Source of the DNA: Ursus arctos
Taxonomy: Eukaryota; Chordata; Mammalia; Carnivora; Ursidae
Assembly (NCBI RefSeq): GCF_023065955.2
Contig: NW_026622886.1
Coordinates: forward strand, 11,294,001 to 11,358,000
Direction of reading: 5' to 3'
Length of the DNA stretch: 64,000 bases
The notes under the pieces are model-generated. The model made no database searches. It was given only the letters and a program-made list of their open reading frames with translations, and was not told where the DNA came from. The first letter of the stretch is position 1. Every line of letters begins with the position of its first letter. A program made the translations under genes and the position numbers. Shown in pieces: positions 11,243-22,129 of the stretch.

Positions 11243-12206
11243 AATTTTTCCAGAAACCCAAATTCTAGAATCCCAAGACAATTGATGACCACAAGTCATT
11301 GGTGGAAGGCTACTGTCACCTCATGAAGTGGCCTTGGATCTTCCTGGATGGCAACTAATCATCCAGACCCTGATTTGAAAGGAGAGTGATCTATGTCTCA
11401 TTTATAACCATAGATGTATTACGACCAACTTTTCCACCATAAAGACAAATGAGAACACTGTAGTTATCCACCAAAATATTTCTGACCTTTTTATCTACGG
11501 ATTTACAATATCTATAATAATCTTTCAATAATCTCAGAAACTCTTTGAGGCTGTGTTGCAAAGGACAAGGGTGGACTACCTCCTACCCCCCTTAATTAAG
11601 TCAGGTTCAATGTTAACCATTAAGTGAGGTAACTAGGCCTCCAGTTCAGTCATTATTCAGTCACTGACCTTTCTAGGCCACAAAGTATTTTCCAGCTCAC
11701 TACCATCATTTAATGACCATAGCAGGGTGCCTCTATACTTAGGATTTAAATAGGAGACAAATGCATGGGTTATATGGAAATTATTATACTAATCTTCAGA
11801 TGAACCAACTTCAGCCATTCTTCAGGCAAAACCAAGATGTTATTAGCATCACTAACTGGACTCTTGATTCTTAACTGTGCACTTGGCTCCCAAAATAAAG
11901 GTTTCATTTCCCTGTCACCTTTCAGCATATATATGGCTAAGTGACTAAATTCTGATCAATAAGACATAAGCAAACTGTCAAGTGCAACTTTCAGGAAATG
12001 TTCTTAAACAGAAAGGACAAGTCCTCCTTCAGCTCTTCTTTCAACCGATGGCTGAAGTTTGGACCCCCATCTTGGAACATAAGAGGGAAGACAAATGCTG
12101 AGGAGTGTGGAACATGAACACAGGAGGACTCAACACTGGATCAAGCACTGTGGAGTATCATACAAGCCCTGGACAGACTACTTTATCTAGACTTCTTTTA
12201 GATGAC
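11243..12206. other. Intron sequence, no feature recognised
   Basis: AT-rich, no clear repeat or exon. Confidence 0.45.
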
Positions 12207-12220
12207 AGAGAAATAAGCTT

Positions 12221-12416
12221 TTTTTTTAAAGATTTATTTATTTGAGAGAGAGAGAGAGTGCAAGAGAGAGAGCGAGCAGGGGGAGGGGCAGAAGGAGAGG
12301 GAGAAGCAGGCTCCATACTGAGCAGACAGCCCGACATGAGGCTTGACCCCAGGACCCTGGGATCATGACCTGAGCCGAAGGCAGATGCTTAAGCAACTGA
12401 GCCACCCAGGCGCCCT
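12221..12416 (-). mobile_element. can-SINE
   Basis: Complete, reverse. Perfect 13-bp duplication GAGAAATAAGCTT at 12208-12220 and 12417-12429, so a recent insertion. Confidence 0.96.
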
Positions 12417-12589
12417 GAGAAATAAGCTTATAACTAGTGTAAACACTGTTATTTTGGGTTTGCTGTCACATGTGGCCTAACCAAATCCTAACTAAAACAC
12501 TTATATTACATTATGGGAAACACATTTACATTATAGGAATTTTAAAACATATATAAATAAAGCCAAGAAAGAAAAAAAAAGTCAGTCAT

Positions 12590-12930
12590 TCAGCATCTCA
12601 CCATCTGGATGCAATCAAGATCTAAGTTTCTTGTTTCACTCCACAGACTTCTTCACCTCACCAAAGATTAAACCCTCCCAAATCTGTATCTCCCGCTCAT
12701 CCAGACCTATATATCTACTAGCCTATCTATCCACGTTGGACAATCATAACATGTCCAAAACCAAATTCATCATCTTCCCTAGTCTAAATCCTGTCTTCTC
12801 TCTCAGTGGATGCTACCACCACCATCCTCCATTCTTCATTGCAGAAATCGAAGCAGCATGTCTGACTTCTCCCTCTACTTCATCCTACACTGCATTATAC
12901 TGTGTGTCTCCCTTATTAAAACTTTCCCTA
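12590..12930 (+). mobile_element. LINE-2 fragment
   Basis: L2 3'-ORF type sequence around TCATCATCTTCCCTAGTCTAAATCCTG and CATTGCAGAAATCGAAGC; moderately diverged. Confidence 0.5.
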
Positions 12931-12971
12931 AAAACAAACAAACAAACAAACAAAAAAACAACCTTTTCTCT

Positions 12972-13161
12972 GGGGCACCTGGGTAGCTCAGTTGGTTAAG
13001 CGTCCAACTCTTGATTTCGGCTCAGGTCCTAATGACAGGGGCTTGGCCCCGAGCTCGGCATGAAGTCTGCTTGAGATTCTCCCTCCCTCCCACTCCTTCT
13101 GCCCCTCCCTCTCTCAAATAAATAAATAAATAAATAAATAACATCTAAAAAAAAAAAAAAA
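12972..13161 (+). mobile_element. can-SINE, older subtype
   Basis: Head CTCAGTTGGTTAAGCGTCCAACTCTTGATTTCGG subtype, tail (AAAT)n plus poly-A. Flanks share CAACCTTTTCTC / CAACCTTTCCCT. Confidence 0.9.
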
Positions 13162-13330
13162 GCAACAACCTTTCCCTGACAAAGAACCAGATCTTATTTC
13201 CTCAGTGCCTATTGCACTAGCAAGATAGATGTACCAATATTTGAGGCATTATTCATATCTTGTGTATTTCTTTCTAGTCCTTTTACTATATTTTAAAAGC
13301 AAGATGGGAGTATTCTATAAAAACTATTTT

Positions 13331-13516
13331 TTTAAAGATTTTATTTATTTGACAGAGAGAGACAGCCAGCGAGAGAGGGAACACAAGCAGGGGGAGTGGG
13401 AGAGGAAGAAGCAGGCTCCCAGCGGAGGAGCCTGATGTGGGGCTCAATCCCGTAACACCAGGATCACACCCTGAGCCGAAGGCAGATGCTTAACGACTGA
13501 GCCACCCAGGCGCCCC
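13331..13516 (-). mobile_element. can-SINE, young subtype
   Basis: Complete, reverse. Perfect 15-bp duplication TATAAAAACTATTTT at 13316-13330 and 13517-13531. Confidence 0.96.
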
Positions 13517-13600
13517 TATAAAAACTATTTTAAACTCTTTTCTTTTTCATTAAACATTATAGTATAGAAAATTTCCCCATGCTATTAAAAACTCTATGAG

Positions 13601-13795
13601 TCTTTTTTTTTAAGATTTATTTTGTTTGTTTGTTTGTTTGTTTGAGAGAGAGCACAAGCAGGAGGAGCAGCAGGCAGAGGGAGAAGCAGACTTCCTGCTG
13701 AGCAAGGAGCCCGATGTGGGACTCAATCCCAGGACCCTGGCATTATGACCTGAGCCGAAGGCAGACGTTAACCAACTGAGCCACCCAGGCATCCC
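13601..13795 (-). mobile_element. can-SINE
   Basis: Complete, reverse, with an expanded (TTTG)n near the tail; ends GCCACCCAGGCATCCC. Flanks CTCTATGAGTCT / CTCTGTGAAAC are a poor duplication. Confidence 0.9.
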
Positions 13796-13839
13796 TCTGT
13801 GAAACTTTTCTAATGGCTGTATAATATTACATGAGCTAG

Positions 13840-14030
13840 CAACTACTACTAAGCAGTGACTGTGTGCCATGAAGAGTGCTAGGCATTTTACATACATCCT
13901 CATTAGATCCCCAACTTTACAGATGAGGAAACAAAGGCTTAGAGAAGCAAAGAGCCCTCCACCTGTGGTGCCTATGACTAATGACCGACAATAGATAACG
14001 AGCCCATGAAGGGCAGAACTCTTATCATTT
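13840..14030 (-). repeat. MIR
   Basis: Reverse MIR order: GTGCTAGGCATTTTACATAC, then TTACAGATGAGGAAACAAAGGC. Confidence 0.65.
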
Positions 14031-14227
14031 ATGTGTAAGAGCAGGCCCTCCAACATTTGTTTAAAGAATAAAAAGAATCAACAATTTACTAGAATGTATA
14101 TATGGCAATTAAAGAGAGCTTTATCTTGCTTCATAAAAAGCTTAATCTAAATCTAGCTTTTTCATATCCAAGCACATTGGGAAGAAGATATTAAACACTA
14201 TGTTGGATGTATTATAAACATTATCCA

Positions 14228-14420
14228 GTTTTTTATTTTTCTAAATTTATTTTTATTGAAGTATAATTAACATACAGTGTTATATTAGTTTCAAGTGTAC
14301 AATATAATTATTCAACAATTATCACTATAGTTTTAATCCCCTTTATCTATTTCATCCATCCCCCCCAACTTTCCCCTCTCTGGCAACTATCAGTTTGTTC
14401 TCTGTACTTAAGAGGCAAAC
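14228..14420 (-). mobile_element. LINE-1 3' end fragment
   Basis: Reverse L1 3' UTR: TTTATTGAAGTATAATTAACATACAGTG and TTAGTTTCAAGTGTACAATA. Confidence 0.8.
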
Positions 14421-14649
14421 ATTATCCTATTTAATCCTTCCAACTCAAACAGAGGGACAACATCATCCCACCTGGCATGGATTTGAATCTAGGTCTATGT
14501 GATACCAAAATATATTTTCTACTTCTTACTTAAGAGAAATTCTTTCATAAAATGTGTGAGTCGTTTTCTTAAATAATCAGCTTTCCCACCCACCTTGCAT
14601 TCATTCCAAAACAGAAATTTACTTGAATAGAGGTATATATGCACAGATT

Positions 14650-14846
14650 TTTTTTTTAAAGATTTTATTTATTTATTCGACAGAGATAGAGACAGCCAGC
14701 GAGAGAGGGAACACAAGCAGGGGGAGTGGGAGAGGAAGAAGCAGGCTCATAGCGGAGGAGCCTAATGTGGGGCTCGATCCCATAATGCCAGGATCACACC
14801 CTGAGCTGAAGGCAGGCACTTAACCGCTGTGCCACCCAGGCGCCCC
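14650..14846 (-). mobile_element. can-SINE, young GTCGAATA subtype
   Basis: Complete, reverse. Duplication TATATGCACAGATTTTT at about 14634-14650 and 14847-14863 is perfect. Carries the TCTGTCGAATAAATA and TATGAGCC variants shared with the copies at 41288 and 50840. Confidence 0.97.
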
Positions 14847-15074
14847 TATATGCACAGATTTTTATGTGAATTCTACATAACCACTGGTCTCCATCCTCTC
14901 GGTGCTCTTTATGTAAGAGCAAAGCATACACGAGCCGTGCAATCCATGCAGTGGTTATCTCCACAAACAGCACTAAAACAGGTATAAAAAGCAGTTTGGG
15001 GGGGAGAAGGGTGTGTATGTATGGAAGTTAATGAGGAGCACCAGGACCTGTAAGATCATTAGCACAGGTTAGAT

Positions 15075-15250
15075 CAGAGTTCAGCAGTAAGAGCCTGGTT
15101 GTATGACCTTGAGTAAGTTGTCTGACCTCTTTGTGCCTTCATTTCCTCATCTGTGAAATGGAGATAATAGAAATAGCTGTCTCACAGAACTGTGTGGTGA
15201 AACTAGTTAACACCTGCACTGCTTAGAGCAGTGGCTCATAGATACTGCCA
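15075..15250 (+). repeat. MIR
   Basis: Forward MIR: GACCTTGAGTAAGTTGTCTGACCTC, TTTCCTCATCTGTGAAATGG. Confidence 0.75.
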
Positions 15251-15329
15251 TTGTTATTACTCCATGAGGAACATGGACACACAATTCAGATAACGAAATA
15301 AAATAAGTGAAATGCAATGCGATAATGTG

Positions 15330-15935
15330 CTACAATACATAGGGAAAAACTGCCTCATTAATAATTAAGGAAACACAATTTAAAATAAAGACATTTTTTA
15401 CCTCTCAAATCGGCAAACAATAATTTTTAAAAGCCTCTTATTTCTTAATACTAAGTACTGGGAAAACTCATTGAATTTGTGGAGTTATCAATTAGTACCC
15501 ATCACTTAAAAGGCTCTAGAAATTTAGAAATGTTAATACTCTGAACCAGGTATCGAGTCTAGTAATCTAGCCTATGAAAAGAATTCTAAATACAACAAAA
15601 AATTTAGGTCCAAAGAAAAGTATTTCTAACCTATTATTCTGTAATAGCAAAAATACTGGCAAAGACTATTTGTCCAACCAAAGTGGAATAGCTAAATAAA
15701 AATATTACATGGAATATTTTATAGCAACTGGGAAAATTATTAAGAACTTTTAATAACATACAAAAATGTCTTAAAATAACAAAACAGAACACAGAATACG
15801 TAAAAGGCATACAAAAATATTAATAGTGGTTCTCTCTGAATGTAACTATATGTGGCTTTTGTGTTTTATTATACTGCATTCTACAACATCTCTAAAATGA
15901 ACATTTTTACAGGCAAAATAAAAATGTTTAAAGAA
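15330..15935 (+). mobile_element. LINE-1 3' fragment, old
   Basis: Diverged L1M-like 3' sequence: GCAAAAATACTGGCAAAGAC ... ACCAAAGTGGAATAGCTAAATA, ending with GGTTCTCTCTGAATG and an A-rich end. Confidence 0.6.
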
Positions 15936-16454
15936 CATTTGGAGCCTCACTCATTGAAATAAACAGAACAACCTCCCACGGACCCCTACTTCTATAGCAT
16001 AAGGCCTCTTTACTCTTCCACTTTTCTCTCTCATCATTTTCCCTGCCAGGCACTCCTTACTAGATTCACTCTAAATAAACAAGCCATGATGTTTTCTAAT
16101 TTGTTTTGTTTACAGCTATGAATTCCCTACTCACCACTTTTTTCCATCAGGAAAACACCTGTGCAACGTGCTCTCACAAGTACTCTGTGATCCTGCAGCC
16201 TTTCCAGGTACCAGATCACACTGAAATTAGAAGGGAGGCTGATGCAAACAACGGAATGACCTTAAAGAACAAGGCTGTGCCTTCATCTTTTCGCTCCTGC
16301 CAGTGCTTAGCCCATAAACAGGTGCCCAAAACACATCTGTTGAATGAATAAGTATCGATACCCAAGTGCTAAGGTCTGAGCTGGTCTAGGGTATCTCGGA
16401 ATGTAAAGGGTTTTTGTTTGTTTAAAGAAAGCAATCCCTGAAGAGGCAGCTGGG

Positions 16455-16622
16455 GAACGAGACAGGCCTGGGCTTGACACAGCAGCACTGAGCAAGTTAC
16501 TAAAATGCTGAGTGTCTGCTTCCTCGCTTATAAAGCAGAATTAAATCCAGCAACCTCACAAGGTCATTGAGAGGATTAAGTAAGAGAGATGTGAAACACA
16601 GGCATTTAAAAAAAAAAAAAAA
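16455..16622 (+). repeat. MIR plus A-run
   Basis: Forward MIR: GAGCAAGTTACTAAAATGCTGAGTG, then GAGAGGATTAAGTAAGAGAG, ending in a poly-A run at about 16607-16625. Confidence 0.55.
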
Positions 16623-16639
16623 AAAAGCTCATCAACAGA

Positions 16640-17740
16640 ACTCAAATGTGAGTAAGTCAAGGTTGGTTCCTTTCCCTCTTGTTGAAGGCATTAAAGCCAT
16701 GCCCTCTGTAAGCAGCTGGGGACGAGGATGATACCCATCAGCACCCCGAGCCCGTGAGTGACATATGGCATCCAGATATACACTTCTGGCAAACCGTCAC
16801 ATGAGTCCTCTCAAACCGTCTCTCTGTTTTCCACATCGACACCTGAAGAGCGGCAGCAGCTACCCGTCCAAATTAAGATGACGACACTGAAGTTGTCTAT
16901 TCCTCAGATCGAAGCCACTGGGCAGATGCCCAAGGCCAAGATGGAGGCTTCCTAGACCAATGAGCCCTGTGAGTGACGGCTCCTCCACAGGACTCACTGA
17001 GGTGCAGCTATCCCGGTGGTAGGCTGCACAACCTCCAGTCACAAGAAGCCACCAGCACATCCAGGAACACCCATCATAGTATCAATACCATGAACACCAT
17101 ACATTAGGCAGATAGGGTGAGTCATGAGAGCCTCTGAGGAGGTAACCAGAGGACACTGAAGGGAGGGATCAGGAATTACCGATGGGTTCACTAGTAAGCC
17201 AACCATCCTCTATATGAATACTTCTCTACCTTTTGTTTCCTCATCATGAGAAGGTGACATCACTACCTACCCCACTGATGGTATTCTGAAGCTTAAGTAG
17301 AAGGACGTGCACGAGCCTCTGGCACAGGGAGGACAGCATTTATGCCCATTACCTCTGCCCACACACAGATACTAACGCCATGCCTTCCGGGGCCCAAGCT
17401 CTCCTCGCCAACACCAGTCTTGGTCGATCTGACTTGATCTTGATGGTTGTTCTCAAATAATAACTTTAATGTATATAGACCAGTCCAAAATACAGCCCAA
17501 AATAAGGAAGAAGAAACTGTCAGGGTGGGAGGGGAGGTTCCCAGCAGTACAGCTTCCCTCCTTGATCTTCCTTAAGAGGAGATACTATTGCCACCAGGAA
17601 CTCCGTGCACAGCCACTCCCATACCAGTCCAGTCAAGCGGCACGCTTTGCTGGCTGCCGCAGACACTCAATTGAGTATCCTGAGTGTCCTTCTGTAAAAA
17701 AAGAGGACAGGGATTTGGGGGGGAGGTGCAAGTCTAACTT
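16640..17740. other. Intron sequence, no feature recognised
   Basis: Ordinary composition; no exon seen. The open frames here have no recognisable family. Confidence 0.45.
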
Positions 17741-17830
17741 CACGAGAGCACAGTTCTCTACTTTCTTTCCAATGCTTAGTACGGAGCCTAGCGCTCAGCG
17801 AGTACTCAGTAAACACGCTGGATGAAAAAC
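17740..17830 (+). repeat. L2-type 3' tail
   Basis: CCAATGCTTAGTACGGAGCC ... CGAGTACTCAGTAAACACGCTGGATGAA is the usual L2 terminus. Confidence 0.5.
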
Positions 17831-18183
17831 ACCCACCTGATTCTATACCAGAAACCCCTGCCTACGAAATGACCGTCTGGCCCTGAGAACTTTCTGTGAC
17901 CCAAGCACTGGGGAGATTAGGTAGCCAAGACTGGTGAGGAAATAATGCCTGTGGAGCGTTCTTCGTGGAGCTAAGCCAAAACAGAGAAGAAGCTGTTCGT
18001 TGACAAAACCAGCACTTAGAGACCACAGCAATTCCACCTCCATAATTACAAGCTGCTTGCAGACACAGACCTGATCACGGATCTCTCCTGTGCGGCTGGT
18101 TGTGAGGCCCAGCACATGTTGCACAGTGGTCCTCCTCTGCTGGAGACCGGTAAATCACACAGAATCCAAAGTGCTTAGATTTC

Positions 18184-18306
18184 TTTTTTTAGGTTTTGTT
18201 TTGTTTTGTTTTAATTTAAGCAATCTCTACACCCAGTGTCCAGCTTGAACTTATGGCCTGAGATGCAGAGTCACACACTCTTCCAACTGAGCCAGCCGGA
18301 TGTCCC
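18184..18306 (-). mobile_element. tRNA-derived SINE, old short form
   Basis: Reverse: TAATTTAAGCAATCTCTACACCCAGTG ... TCTTCCAACTGAGCCAGCCGGATGTCCC; the short, older can-SINE-related form lacking the CT block. Confidence 0.7.
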
Positions 18307-18349
18307 CAAATCTCTTAGATCAACACTCACACTTCCTACTTGCCTCAGA

Positions 18350-19992
18350 ACTCAAGACATCAAGCTTTTGGTGTCAATACCCCTTTATACTCTTAAATAA
18401 TTATTGAGAACCCCAAAGAATTTTTGTTTTTATGGGTTATAGCTATCAATATTGACCACATTAAAAATAGAAATGGAGGGGCGCCTGGGTGGCGCAGTCG
18501 TTAAGCGTCTGCCTTCGGCTCAGGGCGTGATCCCAGCATTCTGGGATTGAGTCCCACATCAGACTCCTCCACTAGGAGCCTGCTTCTTCCTCTCCCACTC
18601 CCCCTGCTTGTGTTCCCTCTCTCGCTGGCTGTCTCTCTCTGTCAAATAAATAAAATCTTTTAAAAAAAATAGAAATGGAAACATCTAAATATATTTATTT
18701 ATTCTCTTAAAATTAATAATAGTAAACCCATTACATGTTAACATAAACAACATACTTTAATTAAAAATAACTCTATTTTCCAAGACAAAAAAAAATATAA
18801 TGAGAAAGTTAGCACTATTTTGTGTTTCTGCTATTCTTTGTTTGGTTTAATACAAGACAGATTCTCATATCTGCTTCTGCATTCAACATATTGCGATATA
18901 TGTTGTTCTAGAAGTATATGAAAGAAAACCCCACTCTCACAAAGATTAGTTGGAAGAAGGAGAAATATTCAGTAGATTTTTCAGGTAACTGCAGATATTC
19001 CTTGATAGTACACCAAAACTCAACAAGTAATAGTTGGTTAAGGTGAGTTGCAATGAAGAATCTGAAACCACATAGATGAGCTTTTCATATTCTGTCACAT
19101 TAAAACCCATTGGTCTGTCCTAGACTTTGAATGACTCTTTTACCCATGAACAACTTTGTAAGATCATACATTGAACATTCAGAAAATATTCATTCACTGA
19201 GTTATACAGATCTTCCAAATGTTGACATATTTAAATCCACAATATCAAAAAATTAGATTCAGAAATATTATATCCAACCTCAACAGAAAAATATTTAAGT
19301 ATTGAAAAGCTATTGAGCTCACATGCCGGGTACAACTTCCAGAATTCTTATTTTCACCTGAAAGCTCCAATTTTATCATGGGCAACAAATACTGTCAGTA
19401 GTTTTCCTTGAAGTGACAGAGGGGTTCATTGAGGGGAAATGTCTGCCAGATACCCAAGTCTGAATAATCCAAATCATTTGAATAATTTGACTGTCAGTCA
19501 TTCTTTCAAGTATATATGGTGTTCCATGAGAAAAGCAGCTAGTTCAGTTTGCAACGCAAACTATTAATTGTACAAGTGCTTTTTCTTGAGAGAACCATCG
19601 TGCTTCATGCAACAAAAACCACTTTATGCATACCTTCCTCATCACACAGAATATGAAAAGATACATACTCAAAGGGTTGAGACTTAATAAAAGTAATTAA
19701 TGATTTTTTACTTTTTCCTCAAGAATAATCTTAGGTAAAATTTTCTTGAATTTATCAGCGCAGTGGTGAAGACTAGAATATAAACTAGCACCATCTGGTG
19801 CCCCTAGTTTGGTTCATGCTAAGCTTCAGCAGCTTTACCCACAACTGCTTTTGCACCATCAATGAAAATGTCAAGAGAGTAAAATAGTAAATAACATCTT
19901 AAACATGATCAGATAACAGTTTTGAGTTTGAGGACCCCCAAAAAGTCACAGGCACCCCTGGGGGTGTACAGACATTTTGAGAACTGCTACCT
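18350..19992 (-). mobile_element. hAT-Charlie DNA transposon with dead transposase
   Basis: Begins CAAGCTTTTGGTGTCAATACCCCTTTATACTC and ends GGGGGTGTACAGACATTTTGAGAACTGCTAC, the diverged inverted ends of a Charlie element. The minus strand reads DGAKAVVGKAA (the hAT TDGAxAMxGK block), then further down ELAAFLMEHH and LGYLADISPLNEPL, matching the C-terminal half of ZBED5/GTF2IRD2-like transposases, with many stops and frame changes. A can-SINE interrupts it at 18478-18663. It cannot encode a protein. Confidence 0.75.
18478..18663 (+). mobile_element. can-SINE, young subtype
   Basis: Complete, inside the hAT element. Duplication AAAAATAGAAATGGA at 18463-18477 and 18665-18679 is perfect. Confidence 0.96.
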
Positions 19993-20009
19993 TACTCTGT
20001 AAATCCCTT

Positions 20010-20720
20010 TCTGTTCCTACAAGCTGCCCAGCCTCTAAGCATGCTCGAGAAGGAAGATAGCTTCTTCCGTGTGAAGCGAGGACACAGAGGATCATCAGCT
20101 CCCTCATCCAGCAAAAGGCTCCCATCTTTCAACTACAGAAGCTGGTTCAGGTCAAACCTATCCCAGCTCACATACTTCAGGTTTTCTTAGGTAGGACTTT
20201 ACCAAGGGGTGAGTGGGAGCTCCCAGCTGTGATCTGTAGACCCACGACCACTCCCACAGTAAAGGGAAAGAGCTTCCCGTCTGATGAGTTTCCAAAACTA
20301 AAACGTCAGAGTAGTTGACACTTGCCTTTACTGATCTCCTATCCACCTGCAGCACTTTTGTCATGGTCTTTGCCTTCTTACTCACGCCCCAAAGCACTTG
20401 GTACCTCCATTGTGCCCATCCTCTTCCACTATTACCTCCCGTCTTTTCCCCATCCTTAACAGACACATTCATTTGCTTTATCTTGTTAGTTTCATTAGCT
20501 CGTTGAGAGTTTTCTCGATTCACACTGAGTTGCAAGTTGACTTAACTCTCCCAGGAAAATGCACAATTTTAAAAGGCTACTTTTTGGCCCAGGTGAAATT
20601 TTAATTATTGGGCTTTCCTTCCATATACTGCAGAGTGTTTGGGGTAAGAACATTCCTTGACAGAGAAACAGAATGGTCATGCTGCCATGCTAGGGGAGAC
20701 AGACTACCTGGTATTATAGG
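20010..20720. other. Intron sequence, no feature recognised
   Basis: No exon or clear repeat; overlapping open frames on both strands look random. Confidence 0.4.
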
Positions 20721-20729
20721 AAGAACACA

Positions 20730-20935
20730 GACTTTGGAATTAAACAAGCCCGTGTCTAAACTACAGATCCACTACTTACATGACTTTAGGAAAGTTACTT
20801 GACTTTCCTGGAACTCAATTTCCTCATCTGTAAAATGGGGATAAGTTCCTTGTAGAGTTCTTGTAAGGATTAAGGGCTTTGTAGACAAGCCCAGCACAGT
20901 CCCTAGGAAGCACCAGCCCTCAGTGAGTGGCATCT
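20730..20935 (+). repeat. MIR
   Basis: Forward, well preserved: CTTACATGACTTTAGGAAAG, TTTCCTCATCTGTAAAATGGGG, ATTAAGGGCTTTGTAGACAAG. Confidence 0.8.
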
Positions 20936-21434
20936 ATTACCTGACTCTCTCTGGGAAGCTGTCTTTAGAAGCATCAAACAAGAGTTTCCTGCCCCACAGC
21001 TACCTCCTTCCTCCTGATCCTAGAAATGAGCTTTCTATCCCAATTACCTTATCTCACTAGCTGAGTCTCTTCTCTTTTATTTTCAAATACTATTTCCTAC
21101 GACTCGCCAGAAAGGTGGCAAATTTGCAAAAGTAATAAAGTTACTATGAAACCAGTAAATACTGTACCTGTAACTAGACTCAAGGTTAATAGGAAGAATG
21201 ATTTTCAACAACAGAAAGCTCCTATAAAGGCTAAAGGTAATGAGGTAAAGACTAAAGGCAAATATGATAATTAGTCCCAGGGAATGGCCTACCTAATGGT
21301 CAAAAAGAGGAATCTACTGGAAAGAGCTCACTAAACAATAAAAACCTCAAAGGACAAAAATAAAAACCAGACAAAGTAGATTAAATAAAATGTACGGTCA
21401 GCAGATATAATTTACATATTAAGCAGAATCTTAC

Positions 21435-21495
21435 CTGCTTGATCAAGTTCGAGCAAAAAATAAGGAACACACATCGACTTAAATAACTTCTTCAC
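21435..21495 (-). CDS. TXNRD1: TXNRD1 Grx-form exon 3 (short internal exon)
   Basis: 61 nt, too short to stand out as an open frame. Acceptor: a long pyrimidine run then TTTTTACAG, ending at 21496. Donor: GCAG|GTAAGAT with GT at 21434-21433. It encodes VKKLFKSMCVPYFLLELDQA, matching human VKKLFKSLCVPYFVLELDQT at 17 of 20 positions, and ends one base into the next codon, which exon 4 completes as Glu. In the glutaredoxin fold this is the end of helix 1 and the second strand. Both splice sites and both phases fit the neighbouring exons exactly, which makes this small exon secure. Confidence 0.93.
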
Positions 21496-21932
21496 CTGTA
21501 AAAACAAGGGGGAGAATTTTTTTAAAAAAAAAACCTTCTCTCCAGCTTTTTACTTTCCTCTTTAATCAGCTTCTCCTTTGCAAACCTACCAGCCCATTTT
21601 TATACAACCCACAAGACTCTCCCTGTCGACAGTAATGATACTTAATGGGTATTTGAAGTCTGTTGATTCTACTCTATGTTCACTGATTCACCTAGAGAGC
21701 TTCATAAAATACACTTTACATGTTTAGTGACTCTGTCTACCCCACTATAAAATGGGTTTAATATTAACCAGGTTTTAAAAGACACTGGAATACATAATAT
21801 TTCCAAAACATATGTGGAAACTCTAAGAAAAAAAACCACATCCTACAATAAAGTATTATTTATTTTTTAGCCAACTAAACCTCAACCAACAAATCAATTA
21901 TAAAAGTCATATGCTCAAGATAACACAAATTA

Positions 21933-22110
21933 TTTTTTTAAATATTTTATTTATTTATTTGTTAGAGAGAGCACAAGCAGGGGGAGTGGCAGGTAGAAGG
22001 AAAAGCAGTCTCCCCCCTAAGCAAGGAACCTGATACGGCACTTGATCCCAGGACCCTAGGATCATGACCGGAGCCATGGGCAGATGCTGAACCGAGGCAC
22101 TCAGGCGTCT
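21933..22110 (-). mobile_element. can-SINE, diverged
   Basis: Reverse. Duplication CAAGATAACACAAATTAT / CAAGATTACACAAATTAT (second copy 22111-22128). Confidence 0.93.
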
Positions 22111-22129
22111 CAAGATTACACAAATTATA

